Positions 22,219 through 26,134 of a stretch of 26,134 nt of DNA are shown here, piece after piece; the first letter of the stretch is position 1, and each line of letters starts with the position of its first letter. Under the pieces are notes generated by a model. It was not told the DNA's origin. It saw nothing but the letters and a program-made list of their open reading frames with translations, and made no database searches. Made by a program: the position numbers and the translations under genes. The stretch spans positions 1-26,134 of the forward strand of contig DOKP01000043.1 of assembly GCA_003510795.1 (NCBI GenBank), written 5' to 3'. The stretch is from Candidatus Moraniibacteriota bacterium (lineage in GTDB: Bacteria; Patescibacteriota; Minisyncoccia; Moranbacterales; UBA9337).

Positions 22219-22246
22219 ATTATCTCACTTATCTAGATAAAATCAA
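22219..22246 (-). promoter_or_regulatory. Candidate promoter of the malic enzyme gene
   Basis: On the minus strand TTGATT (22241-22246) and GATAAT (22219-22224), 16 bp apart (18 bp if TAATAT is the -10), about 40-60 nt upstream of the ATG. Confidence 0.45.
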
Positions 22247-22253
22247 TGGCGGT

Positions 22254-22480
22254 CATTTTAATATATTAACATGTCAGCATCAAAACATAAAAACAATTTA
22301 ACATTAAATTGGTCACCTGTCATCAGTCAAAAGTCATCGAGCAATTACTTTATTATCTATAACTCTTTGCCATAAAAAATAATTTAAAAAGCATATACCT
22401 AAGTATATACTTTTAATTATAAAATTTTTACATCTTTTCTCTTGCTAATATGTTAAGATGTCAAAATGCTAATATGTTTT
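22254..22480. repeat. Two 8-nt-period arrays between trxB and malic enzyme
   Basis: The array at about 22255-22285, read on minus, has TGTTTTGA, TGCTGACA, TGTTAATA, TATTAAAA. A second at 22443-22480 reads TGCTAATA, TGTTAAGA, TGTCAAAA, TGCTAATA, TGTTTTT on plus and ends exactly at the trxB stop (22481). The roughly 150 nt between them, including TATACCTAAGTATATACTT near 22395, show no gene or RNA I recognise. Confidence 0.65.
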
Positions 22481-23404
22481 TTAAAGTCTCAATTTTCGGT
22501 AGATACTTCCCGAGGCGACTGCGCCTTCGGCGACAGCAGTGATGATTTGGCGGAATTTGTTGGAACCGGTCGTCACATCTCCAGCTGCCCAAACTCCCGC
22601 TACATTGGTGGATTGGGTCTGATCCACAATTACATAATCTTTGTCATCTAGCGTTACTCCAAGATTTTTTGCAATTATTACTCCTGGCACAGTCCCTACT
22701 TCGATAAACACCCCCTCTACTGCCAATTCTTTCATTACCCCATCTTGTTCATAAGTGATTGCATTTACTTTCGCCACGCCTTTGATCTCGGTAATATTTT
22801 CACTGCAGATTAATTCTATTTTGCCATTAGCACGCATCGATTCTTCGCGAGAGGGCTCCCAGGCCACTTCACAACGATGCAAAACATAAACTTTTTTTGC
22901 AAATTCTGTCAGGTGTTGAGCAGCCATCGCCGCGCTATCTCCTCCACCAATCACCACTACATCCTTGTCCCGAAAAAACATCGCATCACAAGTGGCACAA
23001 TACGAAATCCCCTTGCCGACAAATTCTTTCTCGCCTTTAACATTCATTTTTCTCGGCTTCATACCAAGGGCTAAAATTATAGTCTTGGTAAAATATTTTT
23101 TACCCCCGTCAGTAACTACTTCGAAATTCCCTTCCTTTTTTTCAATCTGTCTAACATCTTCTTGAATAATGGTGGCGCCTAGACTTTCGGTTTGGTCCAC
23201 AAATTTTTTCATCAAATCCTTGCCGGAAATACTTTTTTCTCCCGCCCAATTTTCTATCTCTGAAGCTTCTACTACTTGACCTCCGATTTCCTCGCCTATC
23301 ACCAGATGCTTAAGCTTATAACGAGATGAATAGATTGACGCGCCAAGCCCCGCCGGACCAGCTCCTACGATAATCAAATCATAAATTATTTTTTCTTCAG
23401 TCAT
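22481..23404 (-). CDS. trxB: Thioredoxin reductase-like flavoprotein
   Basis: This FAD enzyme reduces thioredoxin using a CxxC disulfide. The FAD site is GAGPAG (14-19) with IGGQ (40-43), the redox disulfide is CATC (136-139) and the second nucleotide-binding site is VIGGGDSAAMAAQHL (151-165). The FAD C-terminal motif AAGDVTTG is present near 275. The length of 307 is normal. The usual NADPH-phosphate motif HRRxxFRA is HRCEVAWEP here (His176, Arg177, Cys178). The second Arg is lost and FRA is absent, so the donor may be NADH or another reductant. A repeat array abuts the stop codon. No thioredoxin gene is seen in the window. Confidence 0.93.
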   Translation of the reverse strand: MTEEKIIYDLIIVGAGPAGLGASIYSSRYKLKHLVIGEEIGGQVVEASEIENWAGEKSISGKDLMKKFVDQTESLGATIIQEDVRQIEKKEGNFEVVTDGGKKYFTKTIILALGMKPRKMNVKGEKEFVGKGISYCATCDAMFFRDKDVVVIGGGDSAAMAAQHLTEFAKKVYVLHRCEVAWEPSREESMRANGKIELICSENITEIKGVAKVNAITYEQDGVMKELAVEGVFIEVGTVPGVIIAKNLGVTLDDKDYVIVDQTQSTNVAGVWAAGDVTTGSNKFRQIITAVAEGAVASGSIYRKLRL

Positions 23405-23529
23405 AATTTTTAGTTCTTGGTTATCAGTTTACGGTTCACAGTGGCCGCAATCAGAACACTTTAATATTATTTAAACTTGAGATTTATTATTTAGGTTAAT
23501 GAGTTAACAAATTTATTCATTAAAAATTA

Positions 23530-23574
23530 AACATTCATTTTAAATTTTAAATTTAAAATTTGAAATTTATTTTA
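23530..23574. repeat. AT-rich simple-sequence region after the 23575-24102 gene
   Basis: Runs of AAATTTTAAATTTAAAATTTGAAATTT are self-complementary. Similar sequence lies beyond the other end of the gene. No gene content. Confidence 0.45.
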
Positions 23575-24102
23575 TTATATTATCTCCAGATTATCCAAAA
23601 ATTCCCGGTATATATTTATTATCCGTAATACTTCTTCTTTGTCTAAACGGAAATTTTTATCATAAATTATTTTATTTCTTATATCATGGGCTTCTTTCAG
23701 CGATTCCAGATCTTCGATTTGTTTTGAATCAGCGCTATCCAACCTTTCTTTCATATTACCACCTTTGTATCCAATGAAAAATAAAGTTTCATCCGCCAAT
23801 TTATCAGCCTCCAAAATTGCTATCTTGCCCTGATGAGCATCGCCCAATTTCAATCGATTTTCTATTTCCATCCATCGTTTTTGCAATTTCTTTTTGGAAG
23901 CTAGTGGCATCGGAGCGCCCATTAAGGTATTTCTGATATCACCTCCCAAACCTCTCACCATCAAAAGTAGCACCATATCCGCAAATAAAACCACCACATA
24001 AATGGCTAAGATAAATTTCACAAACCAAAAAAATCCCGAATTTAAAAAAGCGTTAGCTACTTGTATAATTGTCGCAATAATAGAGTTTATATCTATGTCC
24101 AT
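23575..24102 (-). CDS. Unrecognised membrane protein with cytoplasmic helical domain
   Basis: The 175-residue protein has one N-terminal hydrophobic stretch (about residues 22-50: GFFWFVKFILAIYVVVLFADMVLLL), possibly one long or two short membrane helices, then a conserved-looking hinge GLGGDIRNTLMGAPMP. The rest (about 70-175) is predicted helical and charged, with KKLQKRWMEIENRLKLGD and EVLRIINIYREFLDNLEI. No known motif is found. It lies between trxB and gatA on the same strand, with about 170-210 nt gaps on both sides, so it probably has its own transcript. Possibly lineage-specific, of unknown function. Confidence 0.75.
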   Translation of the reverse strand: MDIDINSIIATIIQVANAFLNSGFFWFVKFILAIYVVVLFADMVLLLMVRGLGGDIRNTLMGAPMPLASKKKLQKRWMEIENRLKLGDAHQGKIAILEADKLADETLFFIGYKGGNMKERLDSADSKQIEDLESLKEAHDIRNKIIYDKNFRLDKEEVLRIINIYREFLDNLEII

Positions 24103-24315
24103 GATAATTTTTAATTTTGAATTTAAAATTTTGAATTTCGATTCAAATCTTAATTTTTAATTTTTCAATATTGAGATATTTTGTTAAATACTCAATATTC
24201 AATAATCTATACTGCTTGTTAGACGTAATAAATCACATCTCTGTATTTTTCGTTTTATTAATTCAAACATTCGAAATTCATTCGAAATTCAAAATTCAAA
24301 ATTCAAAATTTGAAA
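24103..24315. repeat. AT-rich region with ATTCAAAA repeats and inverted arms
   Basis: Near 24107-24146, AATTTTGAATTTAAAATTTT and TTTCGA are complementary to TCGAAATTCAAAATTCAAAA and the following repeats at about 24272-24315, so the gap is a large imperfect inverted repeat of low-complexity units. No coding or RNA signal is recognised between them. Confidence 0.5.
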
Positions 24316-25758
24316 TTAATTTATCTCAAACGTATGCGCGGCGTTGAGTAATTCTTCTTCCCCGAACCAGCGCCCCATCAATTGTCCGCCGATTGGCAAA
24401 TTTTTCCCTTCTCTTTCAACTGTGCCAATTGGAAAAGAAATCGCCGGCACGCCCACCAAATTAGCGGTTACTGTATAAATATCCGAAAGGTACATTTGCA
24501 ATAAATCAGTAGTTTTTTCTCCTATTTTAAAAGCTGGTTCCGGAGCAGTAGGCGAAAAAATTAAATCTACACTTTCAAAAGCTTTTTCGAAATCCTGTTT
24601 TAATAACCTTCTCACTTTCTGAGCTTTTTTATAGTAAGCATCATAATATCCAGCAGACAAAGCATACGTGCCTAGCATAATTCGACGCTTAACTTCAGTA
24701 CCCAAACCGATCTCTCGACTATCTAAATATGTTTCCAATAAGTTACCTCCTCCGATTTTTGACTGCTCTTGGTCATCGACACTTAATCCGTATCTAATCC
24801 CATCAAACCTAGCCATATTGGAACTAATTTCACTTGGCACAGTTATATAATAAACAGGCAAAGCATATTCATTATGAGGAATATTAATCTCCACCAATTC
24901 AGCTCCCAGTTTTTTAAATTTTTCTAAAGCTTTTATAGAAATTTCTTTTATTTCTGAGCTTAAATCATCACTAAAATATTCTTTAGGCACTCCAATTTTC
25001 ATACCTCGGATATCTCCTTGCAAATAATCTTCATAAAGTTTGCCACCACTTTTGGCTGAAGTAGCGTCTTTCTTGTCTCGCCCAGCAATTCGAGAAAGTA
25101 CAATAGCAGCATCTTCGACTGTCTGAGTAACGGGTCCGATTTGATCAAAGCTTGATGCCATCGCAATAAGTCCATGGCGAGAAACTCTTCCATAAGTCGG
25201 TTTTAGTCCCACCACTCCGCAAAAAGATGCTGGCTGTCGCACTGAGCCTCCCGTGTCAGAGCCGAGTGCATAAACAGCCAAACCTCCTGCCACCGCAGCT
25301 GCTGATCCACCCGATGTCCCTCCCGGTACCCTATTTAAATCATGAGGATTTTTGGTTTTTTGATAAGCACTATTTTCGGTGGAACTGCCCATGGCAAATT
25401 CATCCATATTAGTTTTACCCAAAATCACAGCTCCTTGCTTTTTTAGTTTCTTAACTACAGTAGCATCATACGGCGCGATATAATTGTCCAAAATTTTTGA
25501 AGCCGCAGTCGTCCTACCGCCCTGCACGCACATATTGTCTTTTAGGGCCATCGGGATTCCGCTAAGTAAATCTATTTCTTCTCCTTTTTTTATCTTGTCA
25601 TCTATTCTTTGAGCTTCAGCTAGCGCCTCTTCCTTGTGCAAAGTTAAATAAGCCAAAATATTTTTATCTTTCTCATCAATTTCATCAAAATATTTTTGCG
25701 TTAATTCTACAGAAGTAACTTTTCCACTTTTCAAATTTTCGTGCAATTGTCTTATCAT
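24316..25758 (-). CDS. gatA: Aspartyl/glutamyl-tRNA amidotransferase subunit A
   Basis: GatA releases ammonia from glutamine in the GatCAB complex, which converts Asp-tRNA(Asn) or Glu-tRNA(Gln) to Asn- or Gln-tRNA. The Ser-cisSer-Lys triad of amidase-signature enzymes is present: Lys73 (GIPMALKDN), Ser149 (PGGTSGGSAA) and Ser172 (SDTGGSVRQP). The 480 residues match the family. It starts 3 nt after gatC, so the two are translated together. GatB is not in the window. Together with the His30 AspRS this supports indirect Asn-tRNA(Asn) synthesis. Confidence 0.97.
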   Translation of the reverse strand: MIRQLHENLKSGKVTSVELTQKYFDEIDEKDKNILAYLTLHKEEALAEAQRIDDKIKKGEEIDLLSGIPMALKDNMCVQGGRTTAASKILDNYIAPYDATVVKKLKKQGAVILGKTNMDEFAMGSSTENSAYQKTKNPHDLNRVPGGTSGGSAAAVAGGLAVYALGSDTGGSVRQPASFCGVVGLKPTYGRVSRHGLIAMASSFDQIGPVTQTVEDAAIVLSRIAGRDKKDATSAKSGGKLYEDYLQGDIRGMKIGVPKEYFSDDLSSEIKEISIKALEKFKKLGAELVEINIPHNEYALPVYYITVPSEISSNMARFDGIRYGLSVDDQEQSKIGGGNLLETYLDSREIGLGTEVKRRIMLGTYALSAGYYDAYYKKAQKVRRLLKQDFEKAFESVDLIFSPTAPEPAFKIGEKTTDLLQMYLSDIYTVTANLVGVPAISFPIGTVEREGKNLPIGGQLMGRWFGEEELLNAAHTFEIN

Positions 25759-25761
25759 AGA

Positions 25762-26052
25762 TTATGTTAGTATGCTTTTTACTTTTACCTGATTACTTAT
25801 TTTATCCGGAAAATTATTTATAATTCCATTTTTGGTATCTTGTCCACAATCAATCACAACGTCATCTCTTACAACACTGTGCGAGCCGGTAATATGCCCG
25901 ATTGATTCAATATTTTCCGTATCAACTGTCTCTAACTTTTTAAAATAATCTAAAATCAGAGAAAGTTCTCTTTGGTATTTCTCAATTTCCTCTTCTCTTA
26001 GCCCAATGCGAGCTAATTCCGCAATATGTATTATATCTTCCTTTTTTAACAT
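25762..26052 (-). CDS. gatC: Aspartyl/glutamyl-tRNA amidotransferase subunit C
   Basis: The small stabilising subunit of GatCAB wraps between GatA and GatB. The 96 residues match the family and the N-terminal helix HIAELARIGLREEEIEKYQ (about 9-27) is the classic GatC pattern, followed by ILDYFKKLETVDTENIESIG. It begins the gatC-gatA pair, with only 3 nt between them. Upstream (26053-26134) is a short AT-rich stretch and then a palindromic fragment near 26080-26117 (CTTTGTAATCAAAG core). Confidence 0.96.
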   Translation of the reverse strand: MLKKEDIIHIAELARIGLREEEIEKYQRELSLILDYFKKLETVDTENIESIGHITGSHSVVRDDVVIDCGQDTKNGIINNFPDKISNQVKVKSILT

Positions 26053-26077
26053 AATAAAAATCTTATTTTTAAAATTT

Positions 26078-26118
26078 ATCTAACATCCTCTCCATCTTTG
26101 TAATCAAAGGGGGAGATG
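26078..26118. repeat. Palindromic repeat fragment at the window edge
   Basis: CATCCTCTCC...CTTTG-TAAT-CAAAG...GGAGATG forms a hairpin with mismatches. It resembles dispersed intergenic repeats. It is upstream of gatC and is cut by neither gene. Confidence 0.4.
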
Positions 26119-26134
26119 TCCAGCCCGCTTCGCA

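Noticed and set aside
22286..22442. Riboswitch or RNA gene upstream of trxB/malic enzyme
   Set aside because: No recognisable conserved fold was seen; the AGTATATACTT stretch is short and AT-only.
1..26134. CRISPR array or prophage
   Set aside because: No evenly spaced direct repeats with unique spacers and no phage structural genes are seen. The 8-nt arrays have no spacers.
1..26134. Recoding of TGA (codes 4 or 25)
   Set aside because: Well-conserved genes (aspS, gatA, ppa, trxB) read through fully without using TGA as sense, so code 11 fits. The hepT stop is TAA, so TGA recoding would not explain it.

Overview
The window looks like a chromosomal piece of an uncultivated Patescibacteria/CPR bacterium, probably of the Parcubacteria side. 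This rests on overall gene style, not on a marker-gene tree. The DNA is AT-rich, almost all genes are short and on the minus strand, Shine-Dalgarno sites are weak or absent, and the tRNA genes lack an encoded CCA. The type IV pilus cluster and the core genes are of the kind seen in these lineages. TGA is not needed as a sense codon, so code 11 fits.

Layout, left to right. 1-1010: a tRNA island with tRNA-Lys(UUU) on minus and tRNA-His(GUG) on plus, then an unusual locus in which an intact tRNA-Arg(UCG) sits inside the anticodon loop of a second, otherwise well-formed tRNA. A strong terminator follows. 1098-7383: a minus-strand type IV pilus operon, read right to left. It encodes a PilV/GspI-like pilin fused to Ig-like domains, a PilW/GspJ-like pilin, a PilX/GspK-like pilin, then PilM, PilN, PilO and a small membrane protein where PilP would be expected. 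7473-7853: a stand-alone CheY-like receiver. 8070-9908: aspartyl-tRNA synthetase. 10171-10807: an MntA/HepT (nucleotidyltransferase/HEPN) toxin-antitoxin pair whose HepT gene carries an early in-frame stop. 10971-14256: a multi-TM histidine kinase and two unrecognised genes. 14331-14538: a MITE-like element. 14543-17128: three exported or surface proteins (Cys-rich acidic, PKD-domain and M23 peptidase). 17236-20043: three tandem paralogous membrane-anchored PsbP-like proteins, two with nearly identical promoters. 20219-26052: inorganic pyrophosphatase, malic enzyme, thioredoxin reductase, an unrecognised membrane protein, GatA and GatC.

How the genes fit together. The pilus operon supplies the inner-membrane platform (PilMNO) and a set of minor pilins, probably with an adhesive tip. 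The AspRS has the His (residue 30) associated with non-discriminating enzymes, which agrees with GatA/GatC in the same window: Asp-tRNA(Asn) would be amidated to Asn-tRNA(Asn). The M23, PKD, Cys-rich and PsbP-like proteins form a cell-envelope block.

Most notable non-coding features are the nested tRNA locus, dispersed arrays with an 8-nt period (TGYTAAWA-like) that often abut stop codons, a MITE-like element with 18-bp terminal inverted repeats and 10-bp direct repeats, a long REP-like palindrome, and a perfect dyad upstream of the M23/PKD genes.
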